This document shows, in pieces, positions 36,075 to 48,148 of a DNA stretch of 64,000 bases (within the stretch, counting starts at the first letter, position 1; the number at the start of each line of letters is the position of its first letter). Both the position numbers and the translations under genes were made by a program. The notes beneath the pieces were generated by a model, which was not told the DNA's origin, searched no databases, and saw only the letters and a program-made list of their open reading frames with translations. The DNA is taken from positions 9,972,839 to 10,036,838 of the forward strand of contig CM049316.1 of NCBI GenBank assembly GCA_026874595.1, read 5' to 3'. The DNA is from Sipunculus nudus (taxonomy: Eukaryota > Annelida > Sipuncula > Golfingiida > Sipunculidae).

Positions 36075-36710
36075 AGACGCCTCGATTATTGGTTTATTTC
36101 GAGAAATTTATTTGATTTCATTTCAGCTGTAAACATTGGATATTCTAACCATAGTGATCACAACCCAGTTTTTGTTTCCATTGGAAATAATAAGCAAATT
36201 AAAAAAGGAAATGGTTTATGGAAGCTAAACGCATAATTTTTGAATGATAAAGAATATATCAAATTAATAAAGAATGAGATATCTAACTGGCTTGAAGATA
36301 TATCAGGTACTAACGACCCCAGAATTATATGGGAATATTTTAAATACAAAATTAGACAAGTGTCAATTAATTATGGAAAAGAAAGAGTAAAGAGAAATAA
36401 GGACAGAGAGAAGGATTTAGAGGAAAAAATTAAAAACCTGGAAAAGAGAAACTCAAAGAATAAAACAGTGAGGAAACTAATATTAAATGATGGACAAGTT
36501 GTTGAGAATAACAAACAGATCTTGAAGCAGATTGTTAATTTTTATGAAACTTTATATTCCTTCACCATTCTTGGCGTTCAGCAATGTAATTTAAATAATT
36601 CAAATATGAGTAATAATATTTCTCTTAATACTGGAGATCAAACTATTTGTGAAGGTAAATTAAGTATAGAGGAATGTCACAAAGCTTTAATGCTTATGAA
36701 AGCATTATGA
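36075..36710 (+). pseudogene. LINE endonuclease C-terminus and connector
   Basis: The APE-type endonuclease end is seen as RLDYWFISRNL and NHSDHNPVFVSIG, where SDH is the conserved catalytic-site motif of the family. The segment GNGLWKLNA then meets a TAA near 36233. The same frame continues as LNDKEYIKLIKNEISNWLED, IIWEYFKYKIRQVSINYGKE and a Lys/Glu-rich coiled-coil-like helix (NKDREKDLEEKIKNLEK), ending in a stop at 36708-36710. The endonuclease would nick target DNA to prime reverse transcription. Confidence 0.85.
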
Positions 36711-36714
36711 AAAA

Positions 36715-37752
36715 AGTCCAGGGAATGATGGAATTTGTTCTGAATTTTATAAATATTTCTGGCCTATGTTTGGAAAATATTTAGTTGAAAGTCTTAATTA
36801 TTCACATGAAGTTGGCGAATTGTCACCTTCCTAAAAACAAGCAGTTAATTATATTACCTTAATAGATAAAAAAAAAAGATCGCACAAAACTTAAAAATTG
36901 GAGGCCTATTTCACTGTTAAATGTCGACTATAAAATAGGATCAAAAGCACTTTCTCTAAGATTACAAAAAGTAATTCCCAAATTAATTCATTCAAATCAG
37001 TTTGGATATGTTAAAGGGAGAGACATTTTTACCTGTATCAGACTTTTAACAGAAATTATGAATTATACCAAAAGATATAGAAAGGAAGGCTTGATATTAG
37101 CACGTGATTTTGAAAAAGCTTTCGACTCCTTGGAATGGCCATTTTGATTAAAGTTTTGCAGTATTTTAATTTTGGACCATCATTTATTTGTTGGATTGAA
37201 ACAGTTTATAAAAATATTAAAAGTTGTATAATAAATAATGGCACAACATCTCAGTACTTTCCAATTGGTAGAGGTGTGAGACAGGGTGACCCATCGTCTC
37301 CATATTTATTCATTCTTTGTATTGAAATTTTGGCTATACAAATTAGAAATAATGATAACATTAGAGGAATTAACATTTTTAGACAAGAAATTAAATTACT
37401 TCTCTTTGCTGATGATATGATAGCAGTTCTGTCCAATCCTGATTCTGCAAGAAACTTAATAGAAGAAGTTAAAATGTTTAAAAAGATATCTGGGTTAACA
37501 CTGAACATAGAAAAAACAGAAGCTATGTGGATTGGTTCAAAGAGGAATGACATAGAAAAAGCATTAAATATTAATTGGTCAAAATCGCACATAAAAATAC
37601 TGGGCATATATTTTTCATATAGCAAAGAAAAGGCTGCTTATTTAAATTGTGAAGACAAAATAAAAAAAATGAGGTTAGCAGCCCAAATTTGGAAAACAAG
37701 AAATTTGACCTTGTTAGGTAAGATTCAGATTATTAGGTCATATTTAGTCTAA
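36715..37752 (+). pseudogene. LINE reverse transcriptase domain
   Basis: RT motifs in order: GNDGICSEFYKYFWPMFGK (36722-36780); NWRPISLLNVDYKIGSKALS (about 36897, after a frameshift at the A-run near 36870); IHSNQFGYVKGRDIFTCIRL; the first catalytic Asp in ARDFEKAFDSLEW (about 37100-37140); GRGVRQGDPSSPYLFILCIE (37270-37330); and the catalytic pair in LLLFADDMIAVLS (about 37396-37430). Then GLTLNIEKTEAMWIGS. Stops near 36832 and a frameshift near 37140 break the frame. Catalytic Asp residues are retained. Confidence 0.9.
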
Positions 37753-37788
37753 TCTTTTCAATATATATTTACATGTGTCGATACACCT

Positions 37789-39040
37789 TTGAAATATAGA
37801 AAAGAAATTGATAAAATAATTTTTTCCTTTCTGTGGAATTCTGGGAAGGAACAACTAAAAAGGATCCTTCTAATTCAACCAGTGACTGCAGGGGGATTGA
37901 ATGTTCCTCATGTTGATAGTATAATACAAACATATAAGATAACATGGATTTTAAAGCATATTTCAAACCAAAGAAAAGAAGTGACAGACATATGGAAAAA
38001 TATGCTTGCAACCATTGGATTAGATTTCGATCTACTTTTGCATTGTGACTATGGTTATGATTTTATTTCTAATCTAGAAGATGAACATCAGTTTCTGTCG
38101 TGTATATTTAAAATCTGGAAAAAAATCAAATCAGTGAAGCCGATAGTAGATCAGGTAATATGGTATAATGGTAACATTGGTACTGATAGTGTTACTTTTT
38201 TTTAGTAAAAACTTGTATGAATCAGGCTTACTTTATGTTAATAATTTATTTGACCTTGATGGAAAATTAATCCCTTTTAAAACATGGCAAAACAAAGGTG
38301 TTAAACAATTGGAATATATAAAATTGAGAGCAGTAGTTGAAAAGGTGAAAATATCTTGTAAAATATATGATATTGATGTATTTAGTATATCAAGTGAGTA
38401 TTCTGATGAGTTGTTAATATCTGAGAACAGAGTGGGTATACCACTCAAACAGTGTAACTCAAGACGCTTGTTTAATGTATTTGTTGCTCTTTTACATGAT
38501 AAGCAATTTATTTCTAAGATATAAAAATATTGTTATGATATTGATAAAATTGATTGGAGTAAAATTTGTTTGTTACCATTTAAATTATGTCAAGATACTC
38601 AAACAAAATGTTTTCAGTATAAAATGTTACAGGATATCTCAGTAAATATCTATTGGCTGATGAAATGGGGACTGAAGGACAATAGTAATTGTACTTTTTG
38701 TCGTAAAGAAATAGAAACAGCTGAGCACCTGTATTGGTCATGTGATTGTGTTCAATGTATTTGGCAGCAAGCACACAATATATTTGACTTAGGATATAAT
38801 GAGAATTTCTTAAATAAAAATGATGTCCTTCTTGGTAATCCTGATTTTACAGACAGTTTAAATCTATTTATTGTTCTGAGTAAACGCTACATTTATTTGA
38901 GCAGGCAGAAACAAATTATTGTTTCATTTACAGGATTAAAAAAATACCTTGCATATGTTAAAAATATTGAATTTCTTATTGCAAGGAAGAATAACAGAAT
39001 TAGTAAATTCCATGACAGGTGGTCCAATATTCAAATATAA
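37789..39040 (+). pseudogene. LINE ORF2 C-terminal part with Cys/His motif
   Basis: Three consecutive open pieces (37789-38205, 38168-38524, 38570-39040) in shifting frames. They contain IDKIIFSFLWNSGKEQLKRI, the usual region after RT, and, near the end, MKWGLKDNSN followed by CTFCRKEIETAEHLYWSC. That CxxC...H...C zinc-binding motif (reverse-transcriptase-associated zinc finger) is thought to help bind RNA or target DNA. Frameshifts lie near 38200 and an in-frame stop near 38522. The last frame ends at 39040 and the 3' untranslated region follows. Confidence 0.82.
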
Positions 39041-39381
39041 GTGTTCATACATAATAATCACAAGTGTATACGATTTTCTTTTTATATATTGAGGGTTTCT
39101 GATCATGTTTTGTGTTTTGTGTTAAACTAAAAATTAGGCTAGTTCTCGACTTAATTATAGTAACCATATGCAGATTTGTGTTTTGTATATGTGTGTGTTG
39201 CTTGTGTACATTTATTTGCAAATATGTGTTTATGTTTATGGATATATATATGATTATGAATACACATATGTATGGTATGTATACATGTATGTATATGTAT
39301 ATATATGTGTTTGAATTTTGTAATGAGTTGCAAAATGTTAACGTGCATATATCCTTGTACACGTTTGTATATGTTTGGAGA

Positions 39382-39402
39382 AATAAACATTTAAAAAAAA
39401 AA
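39382..39402 (+). terminator. LINE polyadenylation signal and A tail
   Basis: AATAAA at 39382-39387 followed by an A run at 39393-39402 marks the 3' end of the LINE transcript copy. Confidence 0.8.
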
Positions 39403-39713
39403 CCTTTGTCAGATAAGCCCGGGGAATAAACTATGTTACAGGTGCTCTTTTTATTATGTGACACGGGCGTAGCTCCTGTTGTGGCGCTCTTGTCTGGCCG
39501 CGTGTTACATTCTATGTTTAATCCGTACTGGTTGAACTCTCGTTGTCTTGTGAGCCTTGGATTTTCACGCCTGGCCGGGGTCACGTGATGAGCCTGGTGT
39601 GTGGAGATACACAGCGCTGTTTTTTTTTTCTAGAGAATTCCTGAAACGCGGGTTGTGCAAGACCGTATAGACTGTTCGAGAAGTGGATAATTCTCGGCTT
39701 GAGGTGTGAAGAG

Positions 39714-39720
39714 TATATAA
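39714..39720 (+). promoter_or_regulatory. LTR TATA box
   Basis: TATATAA within GAAGAGTATATAAAGGGAC, in the middle of the solo LTR where the U3/R border is expected. The equivalent site is visible inverted in the LTR at 47352-48144 (CCTTTATATACTCTTC). Confidence 0.65.
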
Positions 39721-40077
39721 AGGGACTGTGTTTTGGAACGGAAGGGCAGAGAGAACAGCAGAGCAGATTCCAGCGGACACAGAAGCGTGTGTCAGGACCT
39801 TATCCGACGAATGCGGCAATTATAGATTTTCAAAGACCTTCTCCTGGATTTTATGCATTTGGACTTCAGTTTACTTTCTGGGTTGTTGCAAGAACTTTCC
39901 ACTGGACTGTCATTGTCTGAGAGTTTACATTTAAAGGACTTATCGTTGTGATGGTGTTGGTATCCAGGTATTGTGCACATTATTTTTCTATGTGATTGTA
40001 TTGAGTTGTTGTTATACCGCTGTTTTACTGTATAATTGTATTGATTTAGTGTATTGTAATGTTAGGGTTGTTTTAAG

Positions 40078-40083
40078 AATAAA
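40078..40083 (+). promoter_or_regulatory. LTR polyadenylation signal
   Basis: AATAAA, about 360 bp downstream of the TATA box in the solo LTR. Its place before the LTR end fits the end of the R region. Confidence 0.5.
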
Positions 40084-40242
40084 TTATAGTTATTTGTTAT
40101 TAAAAAAACCCCTGACTTCTTTATCCATTCCCCTAGACATTTCACGCTGCCTAGTGTTACAGAATCTGATTTGTTTTTATCTCCGTTACAAAATTTGTGT
40201 TCATCACGCATACGTGATCTGTTTATATTAGGTTCCGTAACA

Positions 40243-41880
40243 TCTAAAATAAATTTCTTCCTACCCCCTTCCCTGGAAATCCTAATGCAGTTCCAAGTAA
40301 CAGGGTGTATTTTGTAGTTGGGGGGGGGGGGGGGGGGTAATCTGAAATCGCTACATCGTGAATAGGTCTGTGAGTGTCTTCATTTTAAGTTGGTATATTT
40401 TTCTATCTTGTTAACACGCCTTACGACTGTCGTTCAAATAAGAGTTGGATATTTTACGTGAAGGAGGGGCAATAATTATACTTTAGATTGATTCATAAAA
40501 GTGATTATTTCAATATATGTCGTTAATGTAAGATTACGTAAATACATGTTTTTCTTTACCTGTGTTCAACAACATTTGTTGCCTAGCAGCCAAAAAGGAC
40601 ACAGTCACAAGAGACAAGTCATCACCTTGGAAAGCACATGGCCTCGCTGTTAATAGACAATAATTATTTATTTTTCTAATATAATCGAAGATTCCGCAGG
40701 TTTCAAGATATATTATGTACGGACCCAATACGCTTGTAATATTTCCACCACACAGTTTTAAAATTCTAATGGAAACACCATATTGAAATTAATCCCGTTC
40801 AATTTAGTGTAATTTTGTTTCCCTTACTTCAAAGATGATTTGAAGGCTTTTGTTCTTATTTACTGACTTATCCGAAGGTAATAGGACCATTGTGGACCAC
40901 CGAAAGTCATTTAACAGAGGTGGCGCCACCTGCAATTAAAATGAAATGACAGTCATGGGATCCGTTTATTTGGAAAATATGGTAATGATCGATACAGCAG
41001 TTTTTTTTCCGATCTGCAAAATTCAAAGTCTTATGGAAACATCAGTTTGAAAATAATCCCATTTTATATAGAGCTTATTCAATCCTCCTAGTTTCAAGAG
41101 ATTCTTGTGTGTAATTTGTAGGCTAAATTGTTTTTATTTACTGAATCATCTTAAGTGAAGTAGAAAAAGCCATTTTTGATCGCAGAAAGTGGTTCCACAG
41201 AGGAGGCGCCTTCTGCAAGTTATTATCCCATGTCAATCATGCGATGAGTATGTTCGTAACATTTGTTAAAAAAAACAGCACGGATTTGAGAGAGAGTTTG
41301 TAACTGAAGGGAGCTGGACGGAAGAACATACACGAACATTTTAATAGTCCTCCCATCTACGGCGGGGGATTAAAAGCTTGTTGACACAATCAAACTTTTA
41401 TGAGAAAATGAATCAAACAATTCTCAAGAGATAATGTGACGTCATTTATAGCGATAACGTGCTTATCACGCCGTATAATTTTACATCTGAGACATTAATT
41501 TCATCGCTGCTTGAGATCAAACAGAGGTTATGGAATAAATAATACAAGTCTGGCCTTTCTCAGAATTGGGCAAAGGAAAATAAATTATCCGTTTCCTCAC
41601 GTGGTGACTTAAGTCAGATTGTTCTCGCTCCAGGATACTCCACGGCGCTTTGGGTCTGGGGAATACTGGTCTATTCACAAATGAAACCCCGACAACACTG
41701 TAACTTAGTGAAGTACATCTGAGAATACTCGGGCGGCCCTCACACGATCCATCATATACCAAAGGATCCCTAGGAGTCCGTCACATTAAGGAGAAGTAAA
41801 GGAGTGTAAAGTTGGTTTGATGGAAAACTTCACAATAGGCAGGGCAGGTGTCACCAGAGATGTAGCCGAGCCTACATCAT
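40243..41880. other. Non-coding stretch
   Basis: No gene seen. A poly-G run lies at 40319-40337. Confidence 0.4.
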
Positions 41881-41882
41881 CC

Positions 41883-41962
41883 AAGCCCTAGAGCAAGTCC
41901 GAGTCCATGCCACCCGAGTCCGAGTCCAAGTCCGAGTCCATGCCACCCGAGTCCGAGTCTGG
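41883..41962 (+). repeat. Minisatellite with CGAGTC core
   Basis: Repeats of GAGTCCGAGTCC separated by ATGCCACC, so a 6-bp core is arranged in a longer unit of about 38 bp (CCATGCCACCCGAGTCCGAG seen twice). A poly-G-rich tract (about 41985-42022) follows. Confidence 0.8.
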
Positions 41963-42269
41963 GAAGCAGAGGGGTAGGTAGGGAGGATGGGGTGGGGGTG
42001 GGGGTTGGGGGGGGGGGGGGGTTGCTTCCTAAATGAACTGTTTTATTAGGAGAGACACAGTATCAGCCTAGCAGGTCATTTACCTTTGCTTTAACGGTGT
42101 AACAGAAATGAATACATTTTACAGTCTTTAGCTTTTTTGGATAAAACAATTTTCAACAAACATTTTCAACGTTCGTAAAACGATGCAACCCCACAATTCC
42201 CCCTTCATGCTTGGGATCATCTCCCGCATAGTAAGTGTGCTGTGCGTCTGGTTTGTAAATAAAGATCAA

Positions 42270-42340
42270 GCGAATGTTAGCTAAGTGGTAGAGCAAACGA
42301 CCGGCTATCGAAAGGTCATAGGTTCGACCCCTTGCGGAGT
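42270..42340 (+). repeat. tRNA-like SINE head
   Basis: A-box TAGCTAAGTGG at 42278-42288 and a perfect B-box GGTTCGACCCC at 42321-42331 at tRNA-like spacing. The anticodon region reads GACCGGCTATCGAAAGGTC, but the anticodon and T stems pair badly, so it is a tRNA-derived repeat or pseudogene. Confidence 0.55.
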
Positions 42341-42873
42341 GAACCAACTCTCTGAACATCTACAGAGTACTACAGTACTATTTCGTAAGGACAGCTTATG
42401 GCTGTCCAGGTGACCATTGTTTTATACTGGTTAAATAATAAAAGCAAACTGACCACGACATATAAAAACACAAGCCCAAGCATCTACTTTGCAACATCAA
42501 GTAATTCCCATGGAACCAGTAATATGAATTTGTATATATTTGACAGATTTTTTGGCCTACCTGAAATTCATTTTTGACCAAGAATTAATTTTTCAAGGTC
42601 GTTGCCGCAGATAGTCTTCTTGAGATTTCCGGGCGACAGCAGAAGGCTATAGTTGCTGAAGTGTATAGAGAAATGTACTTTGGTGTTATAGCAGTACACC
42701 TGCTTTGTGATATGATTGTAGTGATGAGATGTTTCAATTTTTACATGGTACTGTGCACTAAGGTATTTTTTTAATATTTTGACACCAATAAAAATAATTA
42801 TCCTTACCTTAATCGTCTCTGTACTGCCATTATATGTTTTCTCTGTTGTAAATCCTGCACGATTCGTTTTCAG

Positions 42874-43440
42874 CTGTCATCTTGCGATAGCATTCAGTAA
42901 GTATATAATGTGAAGATGCAATGGCTGATATAACAAGTAGTAATTTCCCGCCCGTTTCGATTAACTGGAGTAATAACATTTTATAAGTTTTTTATGCTCG
43001 CCTGAATTACCAAACATCGGGTTTAAACGGGCATCTTGCGGGTTGTAGAAGGCTAGTACCTTCTTTCACATTACTAAACTACTTTGTGAGAAGTATTCGC
43101 TGATAAAATTGAATGATTAATCGTGGTTCCCGAAATATTCTCATAACACAACTGCAAACAAATTAACCATAATTAACATAATATTTATGGAAATATCACT
43201 GATGGTCGGCCTTTAAGTTAAGTTTAGAGATTACGTCTTCTTACATTTCTGTATATTTGTTATCAAAAGGAGATATTTTGAATCGTCATCATAATATTCT
43301 CATTAATATTCTGACTATATAACGACTATTTTTTATATTTTTAATTCAGTGAATTTCAAAGATCGGCGGTGTGTTAGATTCAGAGCGGAGCATCCACGGC
43401 AACGTCAACGATCTGGTCTTTCTGAACAAAAGGTTATAAC
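42874..43440 (+). CDS. Possible micro-exon plus second exon (weak)
   Basis: A 23-nt segment (42874-42896) lies between an acceptor-like CGTTTTCAG and the donor GTAAGTAT. A second acceptor TTTTTAATTCAG ends at 43349 and is followed by an open segment to AAAAG|GTTATA near 43434. Joined, the two give one open frame (CHLAIAFMNFKDRR, then CVRFRAEHPRQRQR). No domain was recognised, and the second donor is poor. It is recorded only because two acceptor/donor pairs agree in phase. Confidence 0.15.
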
Positions 43441-43444
43441 TTAT

Positions 43445-46400
43445 ACATTGTTCCTAACCCGTTGCGCATTAATCCGGGAACCTTAGTTATAGCTTAATAT
43501 GCTCAATAACAACATATAATTCTTGATCTAAATCCATTCATTTCCGTTGCAGTGTAACCAACAGTCGTAGGAAAATATTGTGTTATCTTACAATTCATGG
43601 GCCTTGTTTTCCCTGAAAACGTGAGGGGACAGTCCACACGAGTACGGACAAAGGTTAAGTTAAACGTTAATAAGTAGCGTATGTAAATATATTATTTGAA
43701 TTTTGATGTAAAGAAATTGGAACGTTTTCCTAGGTAACTACTATTAAGTATCCTAATCTAAGAAAGACCATGGAATGGCATGCATAGCTATATCACGAGT
43801 ATTCTCATTCATAAAACGTATCACACTTCACATATCGTTCCGCAGAAATTGATGATGGGTGACGACCCCTAAAAGACTATCGTACTTCGTTGTTTGCTCG
43901 TCTCGGATTAACAAGGCATCGTTAACAGTACTCAAAATAACGCTAATGAATCTTCATACATGGCAGTTTAGCCACAACGAGGTTATTTAGTCCTCTTAGT
44001 TTCAGGTGACCAAATAAAATACACAAGGTCACGATGCCGAATCACATGAAAAAAGGGGAGTCTTGAGTCACGTGACCCGAGAAGCCCGGTAAATTCTCCG
44101 GCATGACTGATAGGGTGCAATCCCTGGTATGAGTAATGGGCATTTTATCAGGGTCTCAGAGTTTATAAATCCATGAAAGAAACTTGGTGCGGCTCCTTTC
44201 TACCATTTTAAGCCTGATCGACTTGACGTCTCATCTTGTGGGTCATTAATACCACTCGATGGATTCGTGTCTGAACTTGTCTCCTCGGAGCTAATTTGAA
44301 TTGAATTCTAAAATGGACAGCGGAATCAGCTTGCTAGGAGATTTTATTACGTAAGCGCAATAAGCTGGCCCGTATTACGTGCTGCTCCTCGATAGTGCTT
44401 ATTACACGTTAGTTATTGGTTTGAACCATCAATGGTTTCTGCATAATGGCAGGAATTTTAGTCCTCCCAGTTACAGCATTAGATACGAGCTGAGATCCCA
44501 ATTTTTGTACGCCTCAGAAACTGTTGTTAATGGGATGTTTCGGAGGGCAACATACAGAGTGACAGGTACTCCATCACGGCGACGACGCGGCCTTCAATAT
44601 AGAACGTCAAACGCCATAGAATCTTGTTTCTCACGCAGTAGACTTATAAAACGTTATCATTAGATAAAAGGAAGACGCTTCGTAAAGCAGGTTTGGAGAC
44701 CATTTACTTAATGTGCCTTTGTTTCTCTGAATCTAGGATGATGCTTTCTTATACAGCAGTGCCAGATCGAGGGGGGAAGGAAGGTTGTCCAGGGGGTCCG
44801 AACTCCTTCCCTTTGAACCGCAACAACCCTTTTTATGGTTAAAAAGCCTGGACGATTTCCTTTCTAGATCAGAGGACCTTATTTAGTATTTCCTTCCCTT
44901 TCCAAAATCCTGAATCCGCCCCTGTACAGTGATTGCATAACAAGTGTAATTGTAGGTTTGTTGTACTAATATTAACTTATAGTGGTTATTTAATGTATAA
45001 AAATTAACAGAAGTCGGGCGTCAGCGGGATTGCTCCATAGCAGACGAACTGCTTGATGTGGGATCGAAGCTTTTATCGATAAAACAGTAATTTCTATTGA
45101 GATTGACGTCATTTCCTCGTAGATTGCTCTAACGCCAATCCTGTCAGTGAAAACCAGTTCACGTCGTTTTTTGTTGAAGCCTCTGACAACAGACGTGATG
45201 GACTGTTTGACCCCGCCGAAGGTCTCGTCACACAACCTTCACGCCGGACTACTTGCTACGGCAAGCATCACTACAGGCTAATTACGCTATCAGCGGGTTG
45301 TTGATGCTTTTGACTCTATTCTTGTTATTTTGACACTGTATCCTGCTGTTTACGGCCGGGGTAATTACCAGTATGACCCATGGCAGAATTTACTCCCGGC
45401 GGCTGGTGCCGAAATTGATGACGGCTTGCGCTTTCTAAGGCCATGTCGCTGACAAACTACCGATGTTATATATATGTCATATCTACATAAACAGCTCAGC
45501 GCTACTATGCGGCCGTGGGGTATTGCTTTTAATGTACCCGGTATTCATTAGTTCCTCTGATCTATCTTGACGTCCCTTGCATAAATCTGCCAATTTTTCT
45601 TCAAACTCAATTATTTGGCAAAGTTTACAATCTCGATAAAGGCCAAAATCATGCCATTACAAGACTCCCTCTCAGGTGATTTTAAACCATGTTTCTGATG
45701 TGGTTTTAAAAACACCCGTTCATTGTGATTGTTATCTAAAAATATGAATAATAGTTGTTGAGCAACAAATGTTAAATAACCAGTAACCCCTTTCCTTAGG
45801 GCTGGCAAAGAACGCATTGAATAAAACGGTTTCTTATATACTTGGCTTGTCCATGAACCCAGAGATCAATGGCCTGAAAAGTTAAAACAACTGCGCCAAT
45901 GTGACATGGATTGATTCCACGAGTCTCTCTTACATGGCCACCTGCGTGACCAGCCAGAGTGGTCATTTTAGCGGGAGGTTATTATGATGATATACATTAG
46001 TCAATCGTCTTGGGGGATGGTCTTGATAGCGGGATGGTCGTCAGGCGACATTTCAGCTACAGATGGTCCGGTACTGAGGTTGGATCAATCAAAGCGGTCA
46101 GGTCCATTTATTTAATAATAATTAAACTCAATTTCAATAATAGTAGTTTACACAAAAGAAAACAAATGACTTCCTCATTTATCAGCAATTGACAAGACTA
46201 GGAATCTGCTGACCGGCCAAATTGAATTAATACAAGCTGCTGCAAAAATAAATACTTAAATATATAAAAAAGCTGCAGCCCCCCCCCCCCCCCCCCCCCC
46301 GCGCCTTCAAAGGCCCTGCAATTCTATCCTTAAGCTAGCTAGAACATCTTGTTCGACTGAAAATTCTGCAAGTGGTTCTTGTACATTCATGTGGTTCAGG

Positions 46401-46613
46401 AGTCTTTATTTAGAAGCTACTTTCAAACCACAAACACATTTTTTAAGTAATGCTGAAACGTATCACATTAAACACCTTCAGCAATGGCACAAGCCAGTAA
46501 ACCAGTTCAGATGGGGCGGTTCTGACCGGTCCGGATAGGTGGTCTGGTATTTTTTGTTGCTGTGCTGTTCCGGTCCTGCCCAAAATTGCGGACCCGACCG
46601 GTTCATCCGCCCC

Positions 46614-46669
<56 letters not shown>

Positions 46670-47350
46670 TGCCATATGATTTCTGATTTGGTAAAAAAAA
46701 ATGTGAGCTACTTTTTGAACATTTTCATTGTGTCCGTTTCACAAATGTGCGGTAAAATCTTTTCCAATAGTTTTACAATGAAGGATGTTTAAGCGAATGA
46801 AAAATATAGCTGCACGAAAGCTGTAAGCTGAGTGGAATTAGAAAAGTTAAAGTGAAATATAAATTGTGCATAGAAAGTATGATGGGAAGTAAAATGACAA
46901 AACTGGGAACTGAGTGCATGAAAAGGTATGGATTTAGTCAGTGATAGGTATAAAAGTGAATAGAAGGAACGGAAGGAAAGAAGTCTGCAAAGTAACCCCC
47001 CCCCCCCCCCGCCACCTCACCCCCCAACCTCTCAATTGAGCAAATAATAGGCTTAGTGGCTGACGGAACTAATAATTGAATATCAAGGGGAAATCTGTCC
47101 CCTCATGACTTGGAAGATCAGCCATGTTTATTCAGCGCCAATTTTTGTTGATGGTTTTTAAAACGCGGGGCCCCAAGAAATCAGAACCTAGATACCAAGA
47201 AATATGTAATAAATATATAAATAAAATATATAAATATATATAAAAAAACAAACCTAAGAACACCTATGAGCCTTACCTCATTACAGGAGAGGCTTATGAA
47301 CAAAATTAATATCAGGCATATAGAAGGAATGAATGAATATAAAGTATACA
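43445..47350. other. Non-coding stretch with microsatellites
   Basis: No supported gene. It contains poly-C runs at 46279-46300 and about 46997-47010, and (AT)n at about 46618-46668. Confidence 0.4.
46618..46668. repeat. (AT)n microsatellite
   Basis: AT dinucleotide run with one ATGTAT interruption. Confidence 0.95.
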
Positions 47351-47351
47351 T

Positions 47352-48144
47352 TGTTACGGAACCTAATATAAACAGATCACGTATGCGTGATGAACCCAAA
47401 TTTTGTAACGGAGATAAAAACAAATCAGATTCTGTAACACTAGGCAGCATGAAATGTCTAGGGGAATGAATCAAGAAGTCAGTGGTTTTTAATTAACAAA
47501 TTACCGTAATTTATTCTTAAAACAACCGTAACATTACAATACACTAAATCAATACAATTATACAGTAAAACAGCGGTATAACAACAAATAAATACAATCA
47601 CACAATAAAATGCACAAAGTGCACAGTACCTGGATACCACCGCCGTCACAACGATAGGTTCTTTAAATGTAAACTCTTGGAGAATGACAGTCCAGTGTAA
47701 AGCTCTTGTAACAATCCAGAAAGTAAACTGATGTCCAAAAGAAAATGTATAATTGCCGCACTCGTCGGATAAGGTCCCAGAAACTGACACACGCTTCTGC
47801 GTCCGCTGGAAATCTTCTCTGCTCTCTCTCTCGGCTCTAAAACACAGCTCCTTTATATACTCTTCACCCCAAGCCGAGAATTTTCCACTTCTCGAACAGT
47901 CTAAAAGATCTTACACAACACAGTAAACACGCGTTACAGGAATCATCTAGAAGAACATCGCTGTGCGTGCCTCTACATACCAGGGTCCACACGTGACTCA
48001 CGACCAGGCGAGAAAGCCCAAGGCTAGCATGACACCGAGAGTTCAACCAGTACGGATTAAACTGCGAATGTAACAAACGGCCCGGCGAGGGTGTCACAAC
48101 ACGAGTTACGCCCGTGTCACACAATAAAAAGGGCACCTGTAACA
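47352..48144 (-). repeat. Solo LTR of the Gmr1-like family with ACAT target duplication
   Basis: Same orientation as the element at 2204-8911: begins TGTTACGGAACCTAATATAA and ends GGCACCTGTAACA. It is flanked by perfect ACAT duplications (47348-47351 and 48145-48148), which proves an insertion of the four-base-duplication type and clean loss of the internal region. It holds the inverted TATA region (CCTTTATATACTC near 47850). Confidence 0.93.
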
Positions 48145-48148
48145 ACAT

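Larger units (their letters stand above)
36075..39402 (+). mobile_element. L1/Tx1-type LINE, 5'-truncated, with poly(A)
   Basis: A 3.3-kb non-LTR retrotransposon. It begins inside the endonuclease (RLDYWFISRNL) and runs through RT, a C-terminal Cys-rich motif and a TATG-rich 3' untranslated region to a polyadenylation signal AATAAA (39382-39387) and an A tail (39393-39402). 5' truncation with a 3' A tail fits target-primed reverse transcription. I could not identify a target-site duplication. Stops and frameshifts make it inactive. RT style (NWRPISLLNVDYKI, RGVRQGDPSSPYLFIL) fits the L1/Tx1 group. Confidence 0.9.
39434..40242 (+). repeat. Solo LTR of the Gmr1-like family
   Basis: Starts TGTTACAGGTGCTCTTTTTA and ends GATCTGTTTATATTAGGTTCCGTAACA-type, the inverse of the LTRs at 2204-2989 and 8243-8911. 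No internal domain lies on either side, so it is a solo LTR left by recombination. Flanks read ACTA before and TCTA after, three of four bases matching, so the target duplication is decayed or doubtful. It starts 31 bp after the LINE A tail. It keeps a TATA box and AATAAA and is the best preserved LTR of the three loci for promoter features. Confidence 0.88.

Noticed and set aside
39151-39390. Minus-strand frame rich in His-Ile-Tyr
   Set aside because: It translates the TATG-rich 3' untranslated region of the LINE.
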